Part shown: positions 34,771 to 44,978 of the stretch, piece by piece | Layout: every line of letters starts with the position of its first letter | How positions within the stretch are numbered: position 1 is the first letter of the stretch | Source: Saccopteryx bilineata | Lineage: Eukaryota > Chordata > Mammalia > Chiroptera > Emballonuridae | Assembly (NCBI RefSeq): GCF_036850765.1 | Contig: NC_089492.1 | Coordinates: 168,142,296-168,206,295 of the forward strand | DNA: 64,000 bases | Direction: 5' to 3' | The notes under the pieces: generated by a model | The model's database searches: none | What the model was told of the DNA's origin: nothing | Seen by the model: the letters and a program-made list of their open reading frames with translations, nothing else | Position numbers and translations under genes: made by a program

Positions 34771-35137
34771 TTCTGATCAGGCAGTGGCACAGTGGATAGA
34801 GCTTCGGACAGGGACATGGAGGACCCAGCCCAGATTTGAAACCCTGAGGTTGCCAGCTTGAGCTTAGGGTCTCTGGCTTGAGCATGGGATCATAGACATG
34901 ACCCATCATCGCTGGCTTAAGCCCAAGGTCACTGGCTTGAGTAAGGGGTCACTATTCTGCTGTAGCCCCCCCCCAGTCAAGGCACATATGAGAACGCAAT
35001 CAATGAATAACTAAGGTGCCACAATGAAGAACTGATTATTCTCATCTCTCTCCCTTCCTGTCTGTCTGTCCCTATCTGTCTTTCTCTGTCTCTTTCTCTC
35101 TCTGTCTCTGTCACAAAAAGAAAAAAAAAAGAAATAA
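34771..35137 (+). mobile_element. tRNA SINE, long variant (direct)
   Basis: The head TCTGATCAGGCAGTGGCACA, then GTGGATAGAGCTTCGGAC, shows tRNA ancestry. The body repeats GGCTTGAG modules and ends with GCAATCAATGAATAACTAAG and a CT-rich region before an A tail. The flanks AAGAATAAAATATGT (34756-34770) and AAGAGAATAAGATATGT (35138-35154) form an imperfect target duplication. It faces away from its relative at 34203-34549 (heads toward each other), giving an inverted SINE pair about 220 bp apart. Confidence 0.88.
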
Positions 35138-35164
35138 AAGAGAATAAGATATGTAGCAAAAGAA

Positions 35165-35320
35165 TCTCCTAACCAAGAATCACAAGGTCAGAGTTGGACT
35201 CTGGAGCTTCTGTGTTATTTCTAACGAATCACTTAACCTCTCTGAATTTAAGTTTCTCCATTTGTAAATTGAGAACAATTAAATCTAGCCCTTAGAATGG
35301 TTATATATGTATAACATATG
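35165..35320 (+). mobile_element. MIR SINE fragment
   Basis: ATCACTTAACCTCTCTGAAT followed by TTAAGTTTCTCCATTTGTAA and AATTGAGAACAATT matches the MIR core (ACTTAACCTCTCTGAGCCT..TTTCCTCATCTGTAAAATG). Old mammalian tRNA-derived SINE. Confidence 0.75.
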
Positions 35321-35663
35321 CATAAGCGTAGTAAAAATATAATGGTGCCATTGCTATTGCTTGCCTCTTTCAAATATATTCACTATACTCTTAAAACCTG
35401 GGGATTTTTATGAAAGCCAAATAAGAAGAAAGAAGCAAAGAAAACATAAAAGAACCAGCTGTACAATCACAACATGACTTTCTCAAGCTACACATGGGAT
35501 TAAACAAGTCTGGTCTTATACATTACACTTCGGACTCTGCGACGGCACAGACAGGTCTCTAACTTGGGGTAGAAGCAGTTGCCACTGTTCCAGAGTTGGA
35601 GACACCCAAAAGAAGGCCTGGGCATGGGAGAAGAAGGAGGAGGGAAGAGAGATACTCAGAAGT
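35321..35663. other. Apparently single-copy interval
   Basis: AT-rich at the left, purine-rich near 35605-35660. No recognisable feature. Confidence 0.4.
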
Positions 35664-35676
35664 CTTCAGATCTTTT

Positions 35677-36058
35677 TGTGTTTTGTTTTGGTTTTTGTAT
35701 TTTTCCGAAGTTAGAAGTGGGGAGCAGTCAGACAGACTCCCACATGTGCCCGACAGGGATCCAACCGGCAGGCATGGCCACCAGGGAGCAATACTCTGCC
35801 CATCTGGGCATTGCTTCATTGTGGCCAGAGCCATTCTAGCACTTGAGGTGGAGGCCATGGAACCGTCCTCAGCACCCAGGCCAACTTTGTTCCAATGGAG
35901 TTTTGGCTGTGGGAGGGGAAGAGAGAGATAGACAAGAAGGAGAGGGGGAGGGGTGGAGAAGCAGATGGGTGCTTCTCCTGTGTGTCCTGGCCAGGAATCG
36001 AACCCAGGACTTCCCCACACCAGGTCGATGCTCTATCGCTGAGCCAACCGGCTAGGGC
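35677..36058 (-). mobile_element. Rhin-1-type tRNA SINE (inverted)
   Basis: Full-length copy whose tRNA-like head is at the right end (reverse complement GGCCCTAGCCGGTTGGCTCA, with B-box-like GGTTCGATTCC). Imperfect duplication: CTTCAGATCTTTT (35664-35676) and CTCCAGATCTTTT (36059-36071). The middle carries the family's text GGCAGAGTATTGCTCCCTGG in reverse complement. The open frames on both strands through this block are SINE artefacts. Confidence 0.92.
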
Positions 36059-36071
36059 CTCCAGATCTTTT

Positions 36072-36395
36072 GATGGCAAAGAAGAGGTCATGAGCCTTCT
36101 CCAGACAGAAGACCCTACTGATGAAGCCATCATCTGACCATCCTACAGCATTGCTGGTGGAACAGGCCTAGAGTGGTGCCAGGCAGCAGGGTAGGCACTG
36201 TGCTCATTAGACTCCTTCAAGATGCCGTATTAGTGACCAATGCCAGCTTTTCCATCCAACTGTTTTATATGTACTCCTTAAACTGGGGCCATGTCTTGTC
36301 AAACTCAACTGAAGAGTTGTTTCATTTGGTCCATCCCCTCCCACCTATCCTTCGTACCATGTGCTGCTTTATTTCACATGTGGTAGCTGTTGTGG
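36072..36395. other. Apparently single-copy spacer between two Rhin-1 SINEs
   Basis: Ordinary composition. No recognisable feature. Confidence 0.4.
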
Positions 36396-36673
36396 GTTCT
36401 GCCCATCTGAGGCCGTTGCTCATTGCCCAGCAATGGAGCCATTTTTTAAGCACCTGAGGCAGAGACCACAGAGCCATCGTCAGTGCCCAAGGCCAACTTT
36501 GCTTGAACCAATTGAGCCATGGCTGCAGAAGGGGAAGAGAGAGACAGAGACAGAGAGAAGGGAGAGGGGTAGAGAAGCAATGGTCGCTTTTCCTGCGTGC
36601 CCTGACTGAGAATCAAACCCAAGACATCCACATGCTAGGCCGACGCTCTACCACTGAGCAGACCGGCCAGGGC
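36396..36673 (-). mobile_element. Rhin-1-type SINE, truncated and older (inverted)
   Basis: The tRNA-like head at the right (reverse complement TGCCCTGGCCGGTCTGCTCA) and the body to about 36396 match the family. The 3' A-tail part is missing and the copy is more diverged than the one at 35677-36058. Confidence 0.85.
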
Positions 36674-39329
36674 AGCATTTCTCAGAATTCTTGGCAGCTG
36701 AAATTCAATGACACATCTGCAGACTAGATGTGGTCACAGGTGATTCAGACTCTGAACAGAGCTACCTGGCGGGAGGGCACATCCTCCTGCAAGTACCAGT
36801 CCAGGCAAAGGTGGCATGGCCCGGGACAGCACTGTGCCAGCAGCTCCCTGAACAGAGAGAGGCAGCAGCTTTAATAAGAGCCTGATGTCTCTATGAATTT
36901 GCACATTGTTCCTGTTAGTTTATTATACAGCCTTTTTCATCCTTCCCCATGATTCTGAAGGCCAGCTATTTCCCTTCATAAATCTCTTTCTGCTTCGGCA
37001 GTTGCAGTGGATTCTATTATCTGCCACTAAGAGCCCAAACCAATATAGTCAGTTACAGTTTGCAGATCCCTCCAGTGTACCAGGGAGCTCTGGCTTGAAG
37101 AATCATCTTAGTAATGTTTTGTAAAGTGTTTCTCTTCAAAATAATAACAACAACAACAATAACAATAATAGTTATAACCTGGCATAGCAAGTTGATATAC
37201 TATGATATGTCTATTGGTCTATGGTCAAATGTAATAAATATAAATTAGACTTCAAAAAAATAATCATTTTGCCTCAGCCCTCAGGTTAGAAATAGTTTAA
37301 TCTACAGAAGCAAGTAGAAAAGAAGACAATCACAAAAGTGAAGTGTTGCACAAAAGTAACATCTGAAAAGCTAGTTTTCATTTACTTTTTACATTAGGAA
37401 GTCATTCTGGCTTAACATGTATACATCTCATTGTTACAATGAAAATTCATGATTTTAAAGAGGAGAGGTTGTCAATTATTTCAGCCTCTCATGTTAGAAC
37501 TCATCCATATTTGACTATTTCCAGAGCTAATACCATTCTAATGGTCACTTTTATTATTTCTATTATAGAAAATGTAATTTCTTCTGTATGACTACCACCC
37601 ACAGGAGAATGGGGAGACAAGTGAGATAAATAATTTTTGAAAGATTCTTGTTAGGTATTTTTAGAAAGGCATTTTGAAATTTTAAGTTGTGTGTTTTGGG
37701 GCAGGTAAGTGAGCCTGGTTGCATGAGAGTCTGGAGAAAGTTTTCTCTCTTGGTCCTGCCTCAGGTACCCTGGCAATGTTGATGCACAGAATATTTTTGG
37801 AATTAGAAAAGGTAAGCGGGAAAGTCAATGCCTGGGTCCCTGAACCATGAGGACAACATGCCCATGAGGTGCGTTTGCAGCCGTACTCTGGGTGTTTCAT
37901 AAACCTAGAGCCACGTATGAAAAGACAAGCCAACTACGAGATTGGGGACAGAAAGATATCATTTTGATATGAATAAAGAGGAAAATAATGACTTCCTCTC
38001 TGAAAACTTAGTTGGTCTTATGGATTGAAAACTGGACCAAATTCTGCTTACTATTTGGAATTTAATAATAAAAATTGCCAAGCCTCTAACAATCATAACA
38101 GAAAACTGCCATGTCGAAAAGTAATCAACATGGCCTTTTTGAAAGCAGAAAATCATGGCCAGGTTTTAAGTATCAAAAAAAAAATCCATTAAACATGTTT
38201 CTGAGCATTTATCTTTATTAGAGTGAGAATAGTAGTCCCATTAACAACAGGGTGAACTATTCCTGTTCTCTGAAAAGATGATGGGCTAATTGCATATGAA
38301 GAATGTAAATTTGGCTCAAGAACCCAGGCAGGTCACCAATGCCCGCACAGGAGTCCATGTCTGTTGGTTCAGGACTCAGATGGGAGCATTTCTTCTTTGT
38401 TCTAGAAGTACTAGTGAGCAGCTCAGGCCCCACACATTAAGAGCAAATAACTATTACTTAGTATATCTCAGCAGTTACTATAACCAGCTCCTAGATTCAA
38501 TTGTTGGGGGATGGGAGGCATAGGCAGTTGTGGGTGTGTTTGTCAGGATTTAAATCACATCTTATTATTTAAAAGTGGCCTTTTCTTATTTTCTTCCTAT
38601 GGTTGCAACACACTGAAGATTGCTTTGATTTCTCTTTTCAGCTATTATAGCTTAGGAGTTGAAAAGTTATTTTTAATAATTGCATAATGGAATATTAATC
38701 AGAAGAAAGATGCCCACCCACTGGGGTGAGAGGCAAACCCCTCACCTCTACCATCTACCAAGAACCCCAGAAAATGAGTGAGTGTACCTGTGTTCTGGGG
38801 GTGAATGTGGCCACGACAGCCAGTGGTTGCTGAGGGAACTGTGAAACTCTGCTCCTCTTGTTCCTGCATTATTTCACACTTCAGTTCTATTCAAATGAAA
38901 GTACACACTTTCCCTCTCTTTCCCATGGGGCTACAAGTGCAGCTAGGAAAGATGGTTGTTAGGAAAATCTGGGAGCCAGCCACAGCAGGCTTCCAAGTGG
39001 GGAAGTTCTCCAGCTAGCAACTGAGAACAGATGGCAGATAATTGACATTGGATGGCAAAGTCCTACCCCAAGAACAACTGTCCTAACCCCAGGGACCAGC
39101 TGGGGGCTGCTGTGCTTAGAGCCAAGAATAGAGTCTGGGTTGCAGTTCACCCATAAAGTTCTCTTCCCAGGGCTCAAGCCTCAGGCTTCTAGACAACCCA
39201 CACATACCTCTGAAGTTCCAGGTCAGTGTGATTATTTAAACACAGTACACAGGATTTTCTGAGCTAAATACAGGCTATGCTTGGACCTTTTATTTCTTTC
39301 TGGTAAAAATTGAACATTCGTTTTATAGG
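36674..39329. other. Mostly single-copy interval
   Basis: The end of a possible ancient LTR may lie around 36880-37050 (CATAAATCTCTTTCTGCTTC followed by ATTCTATTATCTGCCACTAA). This is weak. An AAC/AAT-rich microsatellite is at 37138-37170. No frame shows a recognisable domain, and the sequence from 37200 to 39300 has no family I can name. Confidence 0.4.
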
Positions 39330-39432
39330 GGGAAAAAGGTGGGAAGGTAAGGGAAAGGATTGGAGAGAACAGGAGAGGAAAAGAGGGAAGGGAAGGGGGA
39401 GAAAGGTAGTGGAGAAAAAAGAAGAAAAAAGT
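39330..39432 (+). repeat. Purine-rich (GA) low-complexity tract
   Basis: About 100 bases of almost pure A/G with GGGAAGG and GAGAGG runs. It is bounded by ordinary sequence. Probably simple-sequence expansion. Confidence 0.8.
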
Positions 39433-39858
39433 CCAGCAGTAGAATGTTAATGACTGCTTTAGATAAAAGAGCAATCTTGTTCTTGGGAGTAGGATACCAA
39501 AATTGCATCCAGATTAAAAAAAAAAAAAACACGAGAAACTCAAAACATTCATGCTGTTGTGGGAATATTAAACACAGGATGAAATTATTGTCTTCTGGAG
39601 TAGAAACTGGAAGCCATCTCCTCAGAGCTCTTTTTGAAGCACCACTCAGGAGGAAGAGTTAACCCTACTTCATAGCTTCTGTTGATACTGGCATCTTTCC
39701 CCTGCCTTCAGGACAGGCTGAGTCTCATATGCTTCTCAGTGAATGATCAGCAGTGACTCCTGTGCAAATGCAGGAATTTCCATCTCTCTGCTTACAACAA
39801 TCTGATGGAGCTGCCACAGAGAAGGTGTTCAGCATTAATTTTTAAACTATATGTGCAA
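39433..39858. other. Apparently single-copy interval
   Basis: Contains a 12-15-base A run at 39514-39530. No recognisable feature. Confidence 0.4.
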
Positions 39859-39859
39859 C

Positions 39860-40360
39860 ACCCATTAGCATGGCCATCATTTTTTTAAAAAGAAAATAAT
39901 AAGCATTGATGGAGATGTGAAGAAATTTAAACCCTGGTGAATTGCTGGTGTGAATGCAAAATGGTGCAGCTACTATAAAAAATAGTATGACGTTTCCTCA
40001 AAAATTTGCCTATAAAGTTACCATATGATCTACCAATTCCACTTCTGGATATATACTCAAAAAAAGTAAAGCAAGTTCCCAAAGAGTCATCTGTACACCC
40101 ATGTTCAAAGTAGCATTACTCCCAACAGCCAAAAGGGGAAAGCCATCTAAGTGCCCATCAGTGGATGAAGGAATAAGCAAAATATGGCATTATCATACAA
40201 TAGAGTATTAATCAACCTTAAAAAGAAAGGAGATTCTGACACATGATACCACTTCAGTGAACCATGAAGACATTACACTGTTGAAATAAGCCTGTCACAA
40301 AAGGACAAGACCTGAATGATTCCACTTACATGAGATACTTAGAACTTGTAGTATGCTGCC
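39860..40360 (+). mobile_element. Old L1M fragment (end of ORF2)
   Basis: The nucleotide text of the ORF2 C-terminus is readable despite decay: GTGAATTGCTGGTGTGAATG, CAAAATGGTGCAGCTACT, ACCATATGATCTACCAATTC, CCACTTCTGGATATATACTC and GTGCCCATCAGTGGATGAAG. It ends near a block resembling GAATGATTCCACTTACATGA. It is far more diverged than copies A-F, consistent with an ancient mammalian L1. Confidence 0.82.
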
Positions 40361-41955
40361 TACTTGGGCAGACCTATAAATAGCTTCTTGTTTCTATATT
40401 TAGCTTTTCACTTCAAGTGGATTATGTGTAATATATTTTCTATCACTAAATGTTATTTCTGGGCAAAAAGCATGATAAATTATACATTTACTTGTATAAA
40501 AACTTAAGTATTCAAATAGCATTTCACAGAAGTCAGAGAATTTACAAATGAAACAGAAATGGAAACCAGTCTGGGAAACTATGTGCTTTTATAAACAGAC
40601 ACATGTAAACACATGAAACTACCTCTTCTTAGTTGTGTTAAATTGGACATGAGCTGAGAACAGCGACAGAGAATGGCCACTTCTATGTCCACACAGCCAT
40701 CTTTCTGTCCTGTGCTGAGAGGGTATTCCTTGCACTTGGAAAAGCACATGGCTCAACAGCTTGTCCATGTATTCATGAATGCACAGAAGCAAATGTCATA
40801 CAGAGGTGAAGTGATTTTTTTCTACATTATATGTGCTTTAGCTCTGACCCTACAATTCTGAAACCCCCTCAGCTAACCTCAGGAGCTGAAAAACACCTCC
40901 CATTCTTCCGGCACATTTATTTCTCTTGAACCTTCTTTCCTCCAGTTCCCAGAGACCTATAAACAAACAAACAAACAAACAAACAAACAAAAAAATGTTT
41001 CCTATTCTATTTTCTACATGCTTTGGAGCCAGTGCTCCTTCCATACTCCACAGGCTGTTAGTTCAAAGTAGGTCATTTAAATACTTCCTTGGAGCACTCA
41101 CAATTTGAGCTGAGCATTTCCCTCAGAGAATAATCTAGTTCCAGAAAAAAAAAAAAAAAAAAAAAAAAACTACATCCCTGGCCACTGTGTTAACCAGAAG
41201 GCTGACCAGAGGTCACAGCTTCCTTTTCTGACTGGCCTGCACTCGTTCCATCCTGGGCCAAGAGAGGCAGACCTGAGAGCATCCACACTTGCCCTTTCAT
41301 GGGAGAAACTGGCTACCTTTCCCAACCTGCTATTTAGAGTTAGTTGGATGATAACAAATATTTACAAAAGGACACTCCCATTCAGGCTATCACCAAAGTC
41401 CAAACAGTGTTCTTGATGAGATACCAACATGCCAATAACACATGTATTGACTCACTGATTTTATTTCCTTCTATGAATTACCAGCACCAAGTGTGGCTCT
41501 GTTGCCAACCCCAATTCTTCATTCTGGAATTCTATTTCAAGCACTTGATAAAGAGTCATTTCAAGACAGGAGTAAAGATCTTAATAACAGATGTATCTAT
41601 CGAGAGGGGAACAAAAGAAATAGACAGGAAATGTACCGAGATAGGGCAGCTCACAGCTGTTTTGGCAATAGCTTGTCACCCATGTACTGATAAAATCAAG
41701 TGCTGGACCTGGGAGGAGGCAACAGGAGCCCAGAAGTCAGGGAGCTAGGACCAACCTGCTGTGCCACATATTTGTCCAGCAACCTAGGATAGATACCTTG
41801 GGTCTCTTTAAGCCAGATTCTTTATTTGCCACCTGGAAATTATAAGTCATTTTTTACAGTGTCTCATGAAGATGAAATGAGGTAAGTATTAGATAACTGT
41901 TACCTTTTATTACTGCAAACATCATTTACTAAAATATTATTTTTAAAACCTTCTT
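40361..41955. other. Mostly single-copy interval with simple repeats
   Basis: It holds an (AAAC)n array (40963-40993) and a pure A run of about 29 bases (41141-41169) preceded by CCAG. The A run may be the tail of a retroinsertion whose body I cannot identify. A MIR-like fragment is possible at 41800-41910. The frame at 41344-41748 has no recognisable domain. Confidence 0.45.
40963..40993 (+). repeat. (AAAC)n microsatellite
   Basis: About seven AAAC units ending in a run of A. Confidence 0.9.
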
Positions 41956-41959
41956 ATCC

Positions 41960-42435
41960 AGGCAATAGAATAGTATTAGTGGGAGCTATCAAGCCATGAA
42001 AAGACATGGAGGGAACAAAATGAATTTTGCTAAGTGAAAGAAACCACTCTTAAAGGCTACATATTATATATTTCCAATTATATGACGTTCTGGAAAAGGC
42101 AAAACTATGGAGACAGTAAAAAAAAAATCAGATATTAGTGGGAGAGAGGAATGAATGGGGAAGCACAGAGGATTTTTCAGGAAGTGATACTACTTTCTAT
42201 GATCTTATAATAGTAGATACATATTACTATCCATTTATCTAAACCTAATGAATGTACAACACCTAGGGTGAGCCCTAATGTAAACCATGGACTTTGGATG
42301 ATGATGGTTCAGTGTAGATTCATTGATTGTAACAAATGTACAAGGTGGGAGGCAGGGAACAGGAAATATGTAGGAACTTGATACTTTTCAGTCAATTTTG
42401 TCGTGAACCTACAACTGCTCCAAAAAAATTAAGAT
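41960..42435 (+). mobile_element. Old L1M 3' end
   Basis: TTTTGCTAAGTGAAAGAAAC, GGCTACATATTATATATTTC, CTATGGAGACAGTAAA and the final CAACTGCTCCAAAAAAATTA match the end of ORF2 and 3' UTR of ancient L1M elements. Because it overlaps the ORF2 segment present at 39860-40360, the two are separate insertions. Confidence 0.78.
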
Positions 42436-42445
42436 TACTTTTAAA

Positions 42446-42634
42446 AATTATATTTATTGTTTAATTCTAGAGAAAGAGAAAGAGAAAGGGAGAGAGAAAC
42501 ATCGATTTTTTTGTTCCACTCATTTATGTATTCCCTGGTTGATTCTGGTATGTGTCCTCAATTGGGGATCAAACTCGCAATCTTGGTGTAATGAGATGAC
42601 GCTTCAACCAACTTAGCTACCCTACCAAGGCATC
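42446..42634 (-). mobile_element. VES-like tRNA SINE (inverted)
   Basis: In reverse complement it starts CCTTGGTAGGGTAGCTAAGT and continues TGGTTGAAGCGTCATCTC, then GATTGCGAGTTTGATCCCCA, a B-box-like element. It ends in an AGAGAAACATCGAT-containing body and a CTCTTTCTC-rich tail (plus strand GAGAAAGAGAAAG). This is the general bat tRNA-SINE pattern and is strongly diverged. Confidence 0.78.
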
Positions 42635-43734
42635 AGGACTTTTTTTTTTTTAAAGATCCTCTTAGAAGAAAAATAAATGGGACCTAAAATCAAACTTTAT
42701 TATTGGAGAAATTGTATGTGAGGAGCTTTCCCCACAGGGCTTAATTATAAGGAAAGACTATTCTCAAGAGTCTATGTTGTCAATAGCCTTACCACTTCTT
42801 TTAATCTATGTGTGTATATGAGTGTTGTGTTTGCATACATGCACATACACATGTACCATTTCTTCCTGTGTTCCTCAGAAGCACCACAATTAATTAGTGG
42901 GGATTAACTGAGGCTTTGGGGCTCACCTCCAGGTTCCTCCATCCCTAATTTTCTCCCCAGGCCCTACACTTCAGTTTTGTAAGGAAATCTTACATCATTC
43001 TTTAGTTTGGCAAACATATGATCCAATAGACACAAAAGCCAGTCGAGTTTTAACTCTACCAAGCACACTACATGAGGCGTTGGTTTTCCTCTGGTAGCTT
43101 TTTCAGGCCCACAAAAGCCTGTTGCAGTAAACAAATCATTATTCTGAATTTTACTCTGAAGCTCCTGCACAACCAACACCAAGTTCAAATCCTACCCTTG
43201 ATATTTCAAATGCAGGGTGAACATTCTTAAATCTTTCTTCTATAGGTGTACATAAGCCCTGGCCTCTGAGTCATTCAGTCTCTAGTCACTGGTCTCTGAG
43301 GCTTTTTTTTCATCCTTCCACTGACCTACTTCAGCCTAGATTACAACAGTTTGCTTTCCCAGTGTGATGTTATTCTACTTAATGATGTGTGGTATTGTGT
43401 TTTATTTTTCTTTTTAAACTTGATGTGAAAACTGCTAAGAGGTAAGAATCTACAAATAGGCTTCTAGACATTCATATAAACAAAAGAAGGCCCTCCCATC
43501 TTATGAGCAGTCACAAAAACTGTGATGATATCCAGCATAGAACCTTATCCTTGTTGTCTGTTCTAATGTGTATTTAATATACTGACTATACATACTTAAT
43601 ATGGGTCCCAAGCCCACAGCTCATGCTATAATTATTGTAGTAACTCACACATTCTTGCCTATATGCAGCACCACCTATAGACATCTATAGTGGACATATT
43701 TTGAGAATTTCATTAGATAAATATTTTTAATTAG
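42635..43734. other. Apparently single-copy interval
   Basis: No recognisable repeat or coding exon. The minus-strand frame 42964-43188 has no domain support. Confidence 0.4.
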
Positions 43735-43746
43735 GATATGCCACAG

Positions 43747-44123
43747 GCACTGGCCAGTTGGCTCAGTGGTAGATCATCAGCTCGGTGTGTGGAAGTCCCA
43801 GGTTCGATTCCCAGTCAGGGCACACAGGTGTAATGGGATGACACTCATCTACTTTTCCACTCTTCCCCTTTCTCTCTATCTGTTTCTTCCCCTCCTGCAG
43901 CCAAGGCTCCATTGGAGCAAAGTTGGCCTAGGCGCTGAGGACGGCTCCATGGCCTCTGCCTCAGGTGCTAGAATGGTTCCGGTTGCAAAGGAGCAATGGC
44001 CCAGATGGGCAGAGCATTGCCCCTGGTGGGCATGCCAGGTGGATCCCTGTTGGGAGTCTGTCTCTCTGCCTCCCCACTTCTCACTTCAGAAAAAAATACA
44101 AAAAAACAAAAAAGAAAAGAAAA
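43747..44123 (+). mobile_element. Rhin-1-type tRNA SINE (direct)
   Basis: The head GCACTGGCCAGTTGGCTCAG, an A-box-like TGGCTCAGTGGTAGA and the B-box-like GGTTCGATTCC (43802-43812) are visible. The body contains CTCCATTGGAGCAAAGTTGG and the end CTTCAGAAAAAAATAC. Perfect 12-bp duplication GATATGCCACAG at 43735-43746 and 44124-44135. A 136-codon open frame across it is a SINE artefact. Confidence 0.93.
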
Positions 44124-44135
44124 GATATGCCACAG

Positions 44136-44970
44136 ATTCAACTTCTACGATAGAGAAGAATATCCAATTAGAATGAAAAACTTTGAATTGTTCCACTGGT
44201 ATCTTCAAAGATTGATATAATTGACTACAGTTAAACATTTTAATCCTCTCCTTCATACATTTTGATTATTTGAAAAGTATCTGGAGTTCCTGAGTATATC
44301 ACTGTAGTATTCAAACAATAAATCCACATTTTTTCTAAAGAACTAACCACATGAGACTTGAGAATTTCCCCAAATTGGTAATGCAGTTTTGAAGTGGTTT
44401 TCACTTTATGCTACACATTTTAAATAATGTGTAGATTGTGATCTAGTTTGACTTTGTCTTCTGTTTGATAAAAAATTCTAGTACCTATGTAACCTCCTCC
44501 AGAAAGCCCATCCTAATTCCTTCCTTTGAACTCACATGGCACTCTGCCTTCTGACACTAGCCCTATTTGGTCTCATCTCAATTCTGGCCTCTACACTGTA
44601 AATGCTCTTGTTAAAAAACAAACAAACAACTGCTGGAAAGATTTTCTTCATCCTAACAGGCCCAGCCTAGCCTCATTCATGATAAGCCTTCAACAAATGC
44701 CAATAGAAGAAAGTGAACAGTCAAATGCATAGAATGAACAGAAGGTAAACTTGCCTCTTCAACTCTCCCCTACTTTGGGGGGAAGTACACATTCTTCTGG
44801 GGACCCTGTGTGTTTTAGTCCTGATTGCTTTCTGTGCTGTGGACTTGACTCCTTCTTATGGTCAGAAAGGTGTTCTACCCCTGTGGGATTAACACTAGGA
44901 GATGGGATAGAGTCTGCAATAATACATATGCATCAAATCCATGATTAAAAGGCAGAAAGCACACAGTTAA
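44136..44970. other. Apparently single-copy interval
   Basis: No recognisable repeat. The frames 44526-44732 and 44751-44948 have no domain support. Confidence 0.4.
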
Positions 44971-44978
44971 TAATAATA

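Noticed and set aside
39860..42435. One L1M element split by 1.6 kb of inserted DNA
   Set aside because: The two pieces appear to cover the same late ORF2 region, so they are separate insertions and not halves of one.
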